A stretch of 64,000 nt of DNA from Metridium senile (lineage: Eukaryota; Cnidaria; Anthozoa; Actiniaria; Metridiidae): positions 41,394,959-41,458,958 of the forward strand of contig OX459096.1 in assembly GCA_949775045.1 (NCBI GenBank), given 5' to 3'. Under the pieces are notes generated by a model. That model was not told the origin of the DNA and searched no databases. It worked only from the letters and a program-made list of their open reading frames with translations. Below are positions 32,858-44,100 of this stretch, piece by piece (positions within the stretch are counted from its first letter, which is position 1; each line of letters starts with the position of its first letter). A program made the position numbers and the translations under genes.

Positions 32858-33115
32858 TTATTTTTCTTCATCTTGTGGGATATGTCCACCGTTCATTCTG
32901 CAGGGTCTTAGGCATCGATAGAAGTCATTTTGATATTTACACACCCAAAGGCATTCCTCTTTGCCATGACAACGTGATTGACATTTTTCTCTGCGTCCTC
33001 TACATTTCCAAGAGCATTGGTCATCTGACCGTCTGGAGATTTCGCCCTGCACCTCAGTGGTCTTGAACCAAGCAATCAGGACAATAGCCAATACCATATA
33101 TAGAAAGAGCTTCAT
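32858..33115 (-). CDS. Secreted peptide with four CxxxC pairs
   Basis: 85 aa. The signal peptide has a basic start (MKLF), a hydrophobic core (YMVLAIVLIAWF) and probable cleavage after VQG. The mature part has eight cysteines in four CxxxC pairs (CSWKC, CQSRC, CLWVC, CLRPC) separated by 5-8 charged residues. CxxxC spacing is the hallmark of disulfide-pinned helices such as alpha-hairpinins, so two or more stapled helical hairpins are likely. A splice acceptor (CTTTCAG) directly abuts the ATG, implying an upstream noncoding exon. The tail is acidic (PQDEEK). Similar secreted peptides in cnidarians include toxins and antimicrobial or neuropeptide-like molecules; the actual role is unknown. Confidence 0.75.
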   Translation of the reverse strand: MKLFLYMVLAIVLIAWFKTTEVQGEISRRSDDQCSWKCRGRREKCQSRCHGKEECLWVCKYQNDFYRCLRPCRMNGGHIPQDEEK

Positions 33116-33537
33116 CTGAAAGAAGCAAAAAAGAACACCTTATTAATGATACCATATTCGTTGCTCCGTGGGATTATGGGATGCGTAGGACTCTCATAGT
33201 TTTAAATGGGAGCGGTTGATATTGAATGCTTACCATTTTCAAAAAAATATCATAAATATTCCTTGGTAGAAACCAGGAAAGCAACTGAAATTCCAAACTG
33301 GAAAAAACATTCAGATGGTTCATGTTCCCTCTCTCCTTACCCCCCGCTCGTCCGTTAGTTCTCCCCTTATTCTCTCGCGGCCAGAACTTTCACTCGATCG
33401 AACATAAACTTTTCGCACAAAAGTAGGGACTGTTTTGCAGTCTACTTACATAACAAAATTGGAAGTGTAAATGGAACGTGAATTCAAACAAAGTATTCGG
33501 CAATTTACCATTTGGTTGGACCGGAGAAAAAGTGCTA

Positions 33538-33755
33538 ACCGTATTTACTCGAATAAGCGCCGCATGTTAACGTCATATTGTTACTCTAGAACAGCATTGG
33601 AAATCAAATTTGTTCAAAAGCTATATTCTTTAGTTCAAAGTAATTGTATTTCACCGCTCGCCCACTAAGTTATCTCCCCAATATTCGTAGTTGACTGTGA
33701 GATCGAGGGAAATTTAATAAGCGCCGCGGCGCCTATTCGAGTAAATACGGTACCT
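33538..33755. mobile_element. MITE, ACCGTATTTACTCGAATAAG ends
   Basis: ACCGTATTTACTCGAATAAG followed by CGCCGC on the left pairs with GCGCCTATTCGAGTAAATACG and GT on the right. The interior is noncoding, about 215 bp. Confidence 0.8.
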
Positions 33756-33945
33756 TCCCTTCCAATCGAAAATCACTGCTTGTTTTTGTAAATGGTAAAC
33801 CCTCATTGCGTATTTTAATAACCCAGTTGTCCTGTCTAGTTTTATATTGTAGTTCAATACAGTGCTGACTACCACGACTGTTATGTAATTATTTTTCGAT
33901 GATAAAACAGGTGTTTTTGCCCGTCCAAATAACAATAAAAGATAT

Positions 33946-34277
33946 AGATGGAAACTAGCGAGTAAACTAGTATAGGCTGCGTCGGTGTTTGATATAAATG
34001 ATAGGTAATATAAATGAAAACTAGCGAGTAAACTAGTATAGGCTGCGTCGGTGTTTGATATAAATGATAGGTAATATAAATGAAAACTAGCGAGTAAACT
34101 AGTATAGGCTGCGTCGGTGTTTGATATAAATGATAGGTAATATAAATGAAAACTAGCGAGTAAACTAGTATAGGCTGCGTCGGTGTTTGATATAAATGAT
34201 AGGTAATATAGATGGAAACTAGCGAGTAAACTAGTATAGGCTGCGTCGGTGTTTGATATAAATGATAGGTAATATAA
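33946..34277 (-). repeat. Five tandem 66-bp units, retroelement-derived
   Basis: The units share ACTAGCGAGTAAACTAGTAT, GGCTGCGTCGGTGTTTG and ATAAATGATAGGTAATATAA. They start at 33952, 34018, 34084, 34150 and 34216 and are near-identical. In reverse they equal the 3' portion of the hammerhead-bearing tails at 14101-14255 and 15090-15245. Confidence 0.9.
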
Positions 34278-35043
34278 TGAAATTTGTATATAAATAAAAA
34301 TATAGTATAACAGTAAGATTTTAATTAAATATATTTAATTTAAGATGTTGATATAAAAGATTAAATGTGGAAATAGCAAGTTTTATGAAATTACTGTCTC
34401 ATAATCCGGCCTTTGTCTTTCTTTTAAGTGAAACTGAACAAAGGACACACTTCCTGCAGGAACATTATTTCTGTTTGGATAAGCCTGGTTCCTATATAAT
34501 TGATTCTGACGATCGCCGAAACTCATGTTTTGTTATCAGAATATATCTCAGAGTTCTTTGTCTGTTTGTGATTAAACATACTAGACACTGATTTTTTCAT
34601 GTTTAGCTTTATTTCGTCAAATTTAAAAGCCACAATCAGCAGTGATATTTTTATTATCAGTCACAAAAACGAAAGCGCCATCACAACGATCCTGGCGATC
34701 TCAGCGATCGTAGCGATTTTAACCAGGCTATATGAACTAAGCACCCATTTTTGGTTTTAGTTTATAATATTTGAAAAAAAAATATTTTAAAGTCCATTGA
34801 AGAAATGTAAATAATTGTATTATAAAAAGGCATAGTACTTCTGAATGATAAATGGGAATTTATGACATATATCCGCCCAATTCTATATTGCTACTTTCTT
34901 TCTGTTTAAAATGATATAGACAATAAGATCAGGGAATTAGATATGATGGTATGATATTCCAGAATCATGAAATTAAAAATCGTATAGATAACATATCAAA
35001 CACAGGGCAAGCTGTAATGCCAGAATGACGAATATAAAATACT

Positions 35044-35206
35044 AAAGGCCGATTTACACGGCACAACTTTTGCCTACAACTATCGTATGCAACTTGATTT
35101 ACACGGCAAAACTTTGGTGCTAACAGTATAATCTGACTTAAGTCAAGCTTAAGCAAGTTGCATGCGACATTTGTAGGCAAAAGTTGTGCCGTGTAATTCG
35201 GCCTTA
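35044..35206. mobile_element. MITE, AAGGCCGATTTACACGGCAC family (copy 1)
   Basis: The arms AAGGCCGATTTACACGGCAC and GTGCCGTGTAATTCGGCCTT are complementary and extend through CAACTTTTGCCTACAA. A related, longer copy is at 59935-60297. Confidence 0.8.
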
Positions 35207-35686
35207 AGAATACTTGATTGTCAATTTTAAACAAATTATTACCCTGTTTTTAACTTGAAGTATGCGGAGAGAAAATATGGGAAATATTGAATGATATAAT
35301 AAAACGCGGAGAAAAAAAATCAAAAATCGCGGCTAAATTTTATTGCCTTTGTGTTGCACAAATTGTTTTAATTAAACAGTTAATTGAATTGTCGGTCTTC
35401 AAATTATTTCCATTTATCCTGTGTTTATGTATCGTTGATGATATTAATCCTTACAAAGAGCACACATACATGTGATTAATATATAATCGAACTGGGAAAA
35501 ACAATTAACACTTACTAAAGAGAACGCAATCATAGAATATTGTGCGCTAATGTCTTTCATAAGTTTAACACTTTCCACACACAAGAAGGTGGACAAATCG
35601 TCTACAAATTTGTTCGTCTATAATGTGAATTTAAGAAAATCAGACACTTTTTTTTTTCTCAAATTGTCTTCGTCCCGTTTTCACGG

Positions 35687-35815
35687 GGGACGATTTGTCC
35701 GTCATAAGACGATTTGTCCGTCATAAGACGATTTGTCCGTCATAAGACGATTTGTCCGTCATAAGACGATTTGTCCGCTGATAAGACGATTTTCTGTCAT
35801 AAGACGATTTGTCCG
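35687..35815. repeat. Tandem array, 19-bp GACGATTTGTCCGTCATAA
   Basis: About seven copies, the last two diverged. A complementary GGACAAATCGTC sits at about 35592, so the array may be the expanded arm of a MITE. Confidence 0.85.
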
Positions 35816-36167
35816 ACGTCCTTTAGTGTGAAAATAGCCAATGATTGTTAAACTTGCCTTATAAAAGCTATTAAAACTTCTCTATATGCGTAGAGCATAT
35901 TAAAAAAGCCCATTTTTAAAGATTTCGGAAACGAATACCGCAAAAAGAGTCGCGTTTACATATGTTTTGAACAGTTAGGTAACGGAGAAATGGGAGCAAA
36001 TCAGTGCTGAATAATTACTATACTGATGACGTTTCAAATTGAATAACGCGAAATGCGTTTTATCTATATGAATAACAGTGGTTTACAGTGATTTCTGCCA
36101 CTGAGAAATATCGTATACAAACGTAAAAAGTAAATGCAATTTGTAAAAACGTAAAAAATGTTGACTT

Positions 36168-36220
36168 AACTTTACTGACGTTTCGAGCTTTAGCCCTTTG
36201 TCACTCGCTAGTTTCCATTT
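36168..36220 (-). repeat. Inverted hammerhead-like tail fragment
   Basis: The reverse strand reads GACAAAGGGCTAAAGCTCGA followed by AACGTCAGTAAAG. It is the same family as 14101-14255 but with a further core change (GACAAAG), and is juxtaposed to the ACTCGCTAGTTTCCATTT end. Confidence 0.5.
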
Positions 36221-37332
36221 AAAAAGTAAATGTACGATAATTTAGCATATGAAAATATCAATTTTATCTGTTTTGCATAAAAATAATTTATCAGTTTATA
36301 TAATAAACAGAAAAATGAAATCTTGGCCAAAAAACTTTACAATTAAAAATCTACAAATCGATTTGACTGAACAAGACAAGACAAAACAACAACGACAAAA
36401 ACAAAAACGACAAAAAGGAAGAGAAAGAAGATACGAGAGATAAAAAACCCTTGAAACCGACCGCCACATCAGCAAAGCTGTAAAAATATATCGTGTATTC
36501 TTCTTCTTCTTCTTCTTCTTATTACTGACAAGAACAAGAACACAGCAACCAGCAGCAATTCATTCAAAAAAAAAAAAAAAAACAGAACAACTAACCTTAG
36601 CTAAGTTTCTCCAGCGTCTAAGAGTGCTTGATTGTCCTACTTGTTAATGTACAATACACCTTCCTATTTATATCCCAGAAAATACTCTTTGATCACAATC
36701 ATTTGATTTACATACCAGTGGCAGACGCCCGCCATCCCTTTGGACAATGCAGTTTGTTTAGCCGGACGACCGGATACGCAACATAATGATTTATTTTCAG
36801 TCTGCTGGTTTTAATAAGCGATAAAAGGCGCGAGGTGATTGTGAGGAGAGTTATTGTTTGTTTTTCTCTATACATAATTACTACTCACTACTAAGTACTA
36901 TTGTCTTGTAACATCGTCCTCCGCCTTCTCCTAATCTTGTTAACGTCGTTTTTCGATAGCAACTCGACTTTTTGGAACCAATTAAAATAAAAATGGTAAC
37001 TTATGACACCGTACGAGAGATAAAGACTGTTCCACACTGACGTTTCCGACGCTAGTCCCGGTTTTTGTAAACACCTGTCCCTTACGAAAGATTAACGTCA
37101 AAAAGTAACATTCTATTTTATGGTGAATAAGTTGCTAGTTTGATAATTGAATATGACAATGAGCGCTTTGAAAATAAACTGATTCATTTATTCCATCAAA
37201 GATCGGTAAATAGTAGTCTAATTTGTTTTTGATTTTTTTCATCTTACTGTTTAAACAACGTGATTTGTCATCTTTAAAAGAAGCTTTTTTCCCGACCAGC
37301 TTGATCTAGAATACCACGTGTTTATACACTTC

Positions 37333-37432
37333 CTTTTACTCCGACGAAGGGCTAAAGCTCGAAACGTCAGTAAAGTTAAGTCAACATTTTTTACGGTGTT
37401 ACAAATTTCATTATATTACCTATTGTTTACAG
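37333..37432 (+). repeat. Hammerhead-like tail (copy C)
   Basis: CCGACGAAGGGCTAAAGCTC then GAAACGTC (37341-37368), followed by the shared TAAAGTTAAGTCAACATTTT block, truncated after TATTACCTATTG. Confidence 0.5.
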
Positions 37433-38881
37433 TTGGTCGCGACAATCTTTAACACCATTTACGGCCCTTATTTTTGAAATCCTCCCAACCTAACCCGAAG
37501 TAACATTGAGTGGTGTCCTGCAACCGAAGAGTATTGCTTTTTTATCAACCATTGTTACGAGGGAGAGAATACGTATTTTTTGAGAGAACTTTCGCCTCTT
37601 TTCTGAAACAGGGAATGTCCCTGTTAAGAGTATCCAGGTTAGAACACTGTCATCAGGCTATCTATTTGGCGGCTTTTAATAAGAATCCATTCAAACAAAC
37701 AATACTGTCACCAGTTAGACAAACAAACACCAACCAGTTGCAGCTATACACATGAAAACTGAACGACAACGCGGGGAATAATTTGAGTAAAAAAGTAAAC
37801 AGCTCTAGTGACTGTAGTGTTACTTAAATATAGGATTTTGGATGGGCTCTTACCCCAACTAAGGATTGACCTTGAAAACGTCAAAACAAATACAAAATCC
37901 ACGTGTATATATTCTTACTTAGAATATATACATGTTTAATATATAGATAATAGTGTTTTACCGCAAACTAAAACACTCGTATTTTCCATATTTTCACTAG
38001 TGTAAATATATGAAAAAGTTATGTACCAAATGTCCCGTATGTACGCGCGCGTCCTAAAAACAATTTCCCGCCAGTTTTTTTATTCGTTTTCAGTCATTTT
38101 AAAGTCAATAGCATTTGTCTGTAGTTTTATCTAGTTTTAGTGTTGTGGAACTTCTTGTAAGGAATATTGCTATGTTTGCATTAAAATGAAATCAAAATTA
38201 AACTTATGTTTCTATTTTAGTTTGCCTCAGTTTGTCCATATAATAAAAAGAACATTACACGTTGGCTTGATAATTTCATTTTCTCGTGTTAAGAACAACA
38301 TTTTACTCGCTCGCTGCGATTGCTCGTAAATATTGTGTTCACCATTCGAAAATAAAATTCATATCTTCGCGCCACCGTGTAATATTCTCTATATATTATT
38401 TTGAAATGAATATTTTAACATTTTCATTTCCTTCCAATTTGGATCCCACAAAGGTTGTAAGATAGTAGCTAAGGATTCTGATGAGACTTTTTTTTAGTTG
38501 TCAATCATATCAATGGTTTTGCCGCTATACAGTATATACATGTATATATTTCAAAATATATTATATCATATTCTAACATATATATTTTAATTTCTCAGTT
38601 AAGTTCTAATTTGGGTCCCACAACACTAGCGAAAGAGATTGTAATATAGTAGCTAAAGATTCTGAGCATGGCACAGTATCGGTGTTTCTAGGGAAACTAT
38701 TCAGTAGCCTAACAATGTTTTGTTGACACCGTTAAAGACATAAATTAATGATGATATATTTTTTTATTATTACGTTTTTACGTAAGTATTTCAAAACACA
38801 TCCCGTTATTATCCATTGCTTGTTGCTAAAGATGCATGATACAATCATCAAAATCAGTCACCTAAATCACCAAACCATCAA

Positions 38882-38905
38882 CATAATAATAATAATAATA
38901 ATAAT

Positions 38906-38947
<42 letters not shown>

Positions 38948-38970
38948 AATAATAATAATAATAATAATAA
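38882..38970. repeat. AAT/AAC microsatellite
   Basis: ATAATAATA followed by (AAC)n and again (AAT)n. Confidence 0.95.
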
Positions 38971-39149
38971 TAGAATAAATAAACAATAACTTTATTTCAC
39001 AATAATTATAATAACAATAACAAAGAAGACAATAATAGTAATGATTAATTATAATGTTAAAACGGGCGATATTAAAGGATCTAAAAAACAAACAATTTTA
39101 AGATATGTAAAAAATTATTAAAATTATTAAGAAGATAAATATTTAAAAA

Positions 39150-39151
39150 TA

Positions 39152-39244
<93 letters not shown>

Positions 39245-39258
39245 AATAATAATAATAA
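39150..39258. repeat. AAT/GAT microsatellite
   Basis: (AAT)n passes into (GAT)n and back to (AAT)n, followed by a GGCTAGTTCTTATATAGTGC segment typical of a retroposon 3' end with an AAT tail. Confidence 0.95.
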
Positions 39259-39710
39259 TGGCTAGTTCTTATATAGTGCATTACCAGAACTGCTCAATGC
39301 GCTTATACACCTATATTTCAAAAATCGTTGTCGCAGCCGAAGCTATACCGTCCACACTCTGAAGCCTGCAAAGGTTGTCGGTGTTATGAACATAATTTGT
39401 GACTATAACACGTGTTTCATCATCTACGACTGTAACAGTGTTATGGTCATACAACACAAACACGTACATACAAAATATGCTATGAATGATCGATTGATAA
39501 CAAGAGAAGAAATACCGACATCCTTTGCAGATTTCAGTGTGTGGACTGTAGCTTTGGCTGCGACAACGATTTTATCAAGGCGCATTAAGCTGCCACCATA
39601 CAACCCATGTCTGAACACGGAGTATTTTTTACGTTCCTCAATGTTGTTAATTTGTAACCATTTGTAGATTTTTAAGAAACAAAGGCAGCAACTTCTTCTC
39701 AATTAATGTA

Positions 39711-39785
39711 TAATGGTCCGGCCGGGGTTTGAACCCAGACCTTCCGCACAGTAATCCGAAGCTCTATCCACTGAGCTTATCAGTC
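39711..39785 (-). repeat. tRNA-derived (SINE-like) sequence
   Basis: The reverse strand has an A box (TAAGCTCAGTGGATAGAGC) and a B box (GGGTTCAAACCC) at tRNA spacing. The T stem pairs, but the 5' side (TGACTGA) does not pair with the 3' side (CCGGACC), so no acceptor stem forms. This indicates a SINE head or tRNA pseudogene rather than a working tRNA. Confidence 0.65.
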
Positions 39786-41105
39786 AGCGGTCAAATACTA
39801 ATAATATTCATCATTATAATCATCATTATCGTCATTATTTTAAATATGGTCATTATCCGCATCATCAATATTATCGTCATCTGAATGTTTTGTTCTCATT
39901 ATTTTTTCTTTGTACTTTCTTTACTTTATATGGCTTCTATATATTTTCACTTGAAAACGTAATTATAAGCAATTTCCTGGTTTCACTATATATATGACAA
40001 AGCACTGAAAGTTCCGTCAATAAGAGTGGGCATTGAATACTCGCAAACAATGTATATGACGAATAACGGAAATATGTCGACACCTGGAAATATATAGAGG
40101 ATATTACACTGTGGCGCGAAGATATAAATTTTATTTTCGAGTGTCAAAAACAATATTTTACAAGCGAGCGCAGCGAGGATCGAGTAAAATGTTGTTTTTA
40201 ACATGAGAAAATAAAATTCATATCTTCAAGCCAACGTGTAATGTTCTTTTTATTATATGGACAAAAACGAAAAAGAAATTAATATTTTTTTTTAAGGACG
40301 TAAGCGTACATACGGGACATTTGGTACATAACTTTTTCATATCTTCAATATGACTATGGAACATTCGAGTGTTTTAGTTTCCGGTAAAACACTATTATCC
40401 ATAAAATAAACCGTCTTATTGAACGGTATACACATGATAACTGACTGAAAAAGAGAAAACATTTGATTCTGCACTCAATAGTAAGCTTTTTATTATACAA
40501 ATATACAAACATACAAATATTCAAATATTCAATACTAAAAACACGGGTTAGCGGTTAAACTGGCGAAGGCTGCGTCGGTTTGACATAGACACTGTAACAA
40601 AATAAAAATATGTTTTAAAAATATGAACAACAGATAAATATTTTTGTTCAAGCCAAGTCTCTATGTTGGGCATTCATGCTGCCTATTTTTTTCCCCAGTA
40701 CAGCTCTGACATGGACGCGTGGTCGTAAAGGACAAATGGTAAAGAGGAGAATAGTGAAGAAGGATAGAAGGAAAAATGACAAGGAAAATGAAAGGACAAA
40801 AAGAAGAAAAACATACTTGAAGAAAGGAGACAACAGAGAACAGAAACAGGAACGATAAGCGAAAGGAAAGGAAGTAAGATAGTATAAAGAAAGAATTACT
40901 TCGAACGACAAAAGAAAGACATTTTACCTTTTTCTCCTTGAAACCAGGTGTGGCAAATCGCAACTACAGATAGACTTGCGTGTCAGTGACACGGTACGAC
41001 TGAAAGACAACAACAACAAAATTTAGGCACGATTGATTTGCAGAAACAAAACGAAATAGTTTTTAAAACGAGTATCTATTTTACCTTAGAGCAACCTGTT
41101 GCTGT

Positions 41106-44100
41106 TTAGCAGGCTGCAAGATTGCTTTCGATTTCTGCAATAATGTCGAGTTCCTCGTCATCAAAGAACGTATCTTTCTTTCTGCCCTCTTCCTTAAGAT
41201 CTGGCACATCTTCAATGTCGTTCTTTAACAAATCCATGACCAGCTTGTCCAAGAGTATTTTCTCTTCTTCCTTCGCCTTGACAGCATCAAAGACAGCTTT
41301 AGCCTTGGCCTCTGCTTCTAATTTGCCACAGATATATTTTTTCCCCTCCTCATTTGTTTTGAACACTTCTACTCTCTCCGCTGTCTTTGCCTTTACTTTG
41401 CCAGGGCCATCTTTTTCTTCCTTCTTTTCTTTGTTCACTCGGGTCTCATTCTTATTGGCCTCTTTCAAACAGCTTTGCAGGTTGGACACTTTACCGTGGT
41501 AGCCAAAGAGAATGCGTCTTTTTACAGGAGACATCTTCGTAAAGATAAATACTTGATTATTGTCATTAAAACGTACACGTTTCGTGAACTTCTTTATGAT
41601 TTCCTTTTCAACCTCTGGTATGACGATGACTTCGCTTTTTGAGTCGTGCAAAATTTCGTTCTTTTTGTGTTCAGTTTCTTGGCATGCTTCTTGTATCCAG
41701 TTCTTGCTTAAGCTGTTATGTTTAGTCGTCTGCTTGACTACACAATCCATTTGGTGAGACGGAGCTTCCGTCTTCTCCTCTAAAGATGTCACCACGATGT
41801 TATCACTAAACCATCCGTTATCTTTTCGACGTTGTCTTCTGTTATTATATGGAAGTCTCCCAATGTCATGAACCGGTTCTGCCTTTTCCTCTGTAGATAA
41901 ATTTATTGCAGCCTTTTCGGCAATGGTGTCATCGACACTACGACTTTTGATTTTACATTGAAGTCCTTCAATGTCTTGGACCAAATATGCTGTTTCCTCA
42001 GAAGATGATGTTACTGAGGCCTTATCGGTAGTCACCAATTCATTTTTATGAGATCTTCTGCTGCTTTTATATTTATGTCCTTCAAAGTCTTGGACCAAAT
42101 CTGCTGTTTCCTCAGAAGATGTTACTGCGGCCTTATCGTTAGTCACCAATTCATCTTTATGAGATCTTCTGCTGCTTTTATATTTATGTCCTTCAAAGTC
42201 TTGGACCAAATCTGCTGTTTCCTCAGAAGATGTTATTGCGGCCTTATCGTTAGTCACCAATTCATCTTTATGAGATCTTCTGCTGCTTTTATATTTATGT
42301 CCTTCAAAGTCTTGGACCAAATCTGCTGTTTCCTCAGAAGATGTTATTGCGGCCTTATCGTTAGTCACCAATTCATCTTTATGAGATCTTCTGCTGCTTT
42401 TATGTTTATGTCCTTCAATGCCTTGAACCGAATCTGCTGTTTTCTCAACAGAAGACAACTGTACTGCAGCCTCTTCTGTTACGATAGTGTCGTCCTTGCG
42501 AAGAGTTCTTGTTTTACGTTGACGTCCCCTAATGTCCAGGACCAAGTCTGCCTCGGTAGAAGGCCCAAGACGAGCTTCGTCATTAACAAGGCCGCTATCA
42601 CTACGTCGTCTTCTTCTTGTTTTGCGCTCTCCAACTTGCATATCGACAACCAATTGTGCCATTTCCTCAGAAGACGTCTTCAACACAGCCCTTTCATCCT
42701 CAGAAGACTTCTTCGACACAGCCCTTTCATCATCAGAAGAGTTCTTTAACACAGCCCTTTCATCCTCAGAAAACTTCTTTAATACACCCTTTTCCTCCGA
42801 AGACAGCACAACCTCATCGGCAACAGTTCTGTCATCTCTATGTCGTCGTTGCCTGTTCTTATGTTGTTCATGACCGTCAATGTCCACGTCCTTCTGGTCC
42901 ACTATTGTCAAGTCAGTTTCTTCATTACAACTTATTAGTTCTTCATGTCGGAGAAACCTACGTCTAGTTCTTTCGCGGTGCTCACTGATGCTCATGTTAG
43001 GAACATTGTTTTTGTTTGCCACTCTATTGCCTCGTTCACCTTCATCTTCACTTGTAGTGCATACGAGAGACAAGTCTTTCATAAGTTTTTGGGGAGAGAT
43101 GTTTCTGGTTTCCTTGTCTACTTTACGGTGTTTTCGCTTTTTCTTTTTCCGGTTGTCGATTACTTGGTCCTTGTCTACATCGTCAATGACGTGGCATTCA
43201 TCTTTATTTTCGCTTAACGTGCATACTACAGGAACAGTAAGCATCACCTTAGAAGACTTTGCCGTGGCTTTCTTGTCAGCACGACGATACGCTTGTCTTG
43301 GCTCTTGCTGGATGTCCCTTAAGTTCATATCCAGAGCCACCTTTTCGTCAGTCTTTCTTAGGTCGCATTCATCTTTCGACGTGCATACCACAGGAAATTC
43401 AGGGGTTATCTCAGAAGAACTCACTCTGGTTTCCTCGTCAAATCTACAAAGCCTTTCCCGAAGGTCACGGATGTTTGCGCTCTCGCACACCACTGTACTA
43501 TTGCATCCATCTTCTTTGACTGACATGCATACGTCTGAAGACTCAGCCATCACCTCAGTTGATTCAGCCATGGATTCCACGTCAAATCTAAGAAGCCTTC
43601 GTCTCGTCCTTTCCCGAAGGTCACGGATCTTTGCGCTCTCGTACGCCACTGTACTATTGCATCCATCTTCTTTGACTGACATGCATACGTCTGGAGACTC
43701 AGCCATCACCTCAGTTGATTCAGCCATGGATTCCACGTCAAATCTAAGAAGCCTTCGTCTCGTCCTTTCCCGAAGGTCACGGATCTTTGCGCTCTCGTAC
43801 GCCACTTTACTATTGCATCCATCTTCTTTGACTGACATGCATACGTCTGAAGGCTCAGTCATCACCTTAGTTGATTCAGCCATGGATTCCTCTTCAAATC
43901 TAAGAAGCCTTCGTCTCGTCCTTTCCCGAAGGTCACGGATCTTTGCGCTCTCGTACACCACTGTACTATTGCATCCGTCTTCTTTGCCTGGCATGCATAC
44001 GACTTGAGCCTGAGATGATCTAGCCATATTTGTAGCCATGGATTCCTCGTCAACTCTACGATGCTTTTGTCTTGGCAAATCAATCATTTCTTCAGTGGAC

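Larger units (their letters stand above)
37946..40400. mobile_element. 2.45-kb inverted-repeat element
   Basis: The left end GATAATAGTGTTTTACC pairs with GGTAAAACACTATTATCC at the right. Complementarity continues through GTTATGTACCAAATGTCCCG (38021 and, inverted, about 40310-40330) and a ~140-bp block containing CATTACACGTTGGCTTGA (38250-38390 and 40090-40250), itself an imperfect hairpin. Inside are AAT/AAC/GAT microsatellites and a tRNA-like sequence. No transposase was seen. Confidence 0.75.
33116..41105. other. 8-kb gene-poor, repeat-rich stretch
   Basis: No frame here has protein-like composition. The identifiable content (MITEs, the 66-bp array, the GACGATTTGTCCGTCATAA array, hammerhead-like tails, the 2.45-kb inverted-repeat element and microsatellites) is listed separately. 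34280-35040, 35830-36150 and 36440-37320 show nothing I recognise apart from short simple repeats. Confidence 0.6.

Noticed and set aside
36249..36443. 64-codon ORF ending in Gln/Lys/Arg-rich tail
   Set aside because: Composition follows simple repeats (ACAAAAACAA, GAAG). No start context or homology recognised.
39711..39785. Functional tRNA gene
   Set aside because: A and B boxes are present but the acceptor stem does not pair, so it is treated as SINE-like.
40648..40963. Overlapping Phe/Ser- and Lys/Arg-rich ORFs
   Set aside because: Low-complexity purine/pyrimidine bias with no splice or motif support; may be 3' flank of the 1209-aa gene.
42048..44007. Plus-strand ORFs of up to 375 codons opposite the 1209-aa gene
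   Set aside because: Shadow frames of a repetitive coding region; Ser/Phe-rich composition is the complement of Arg/Glu codons.
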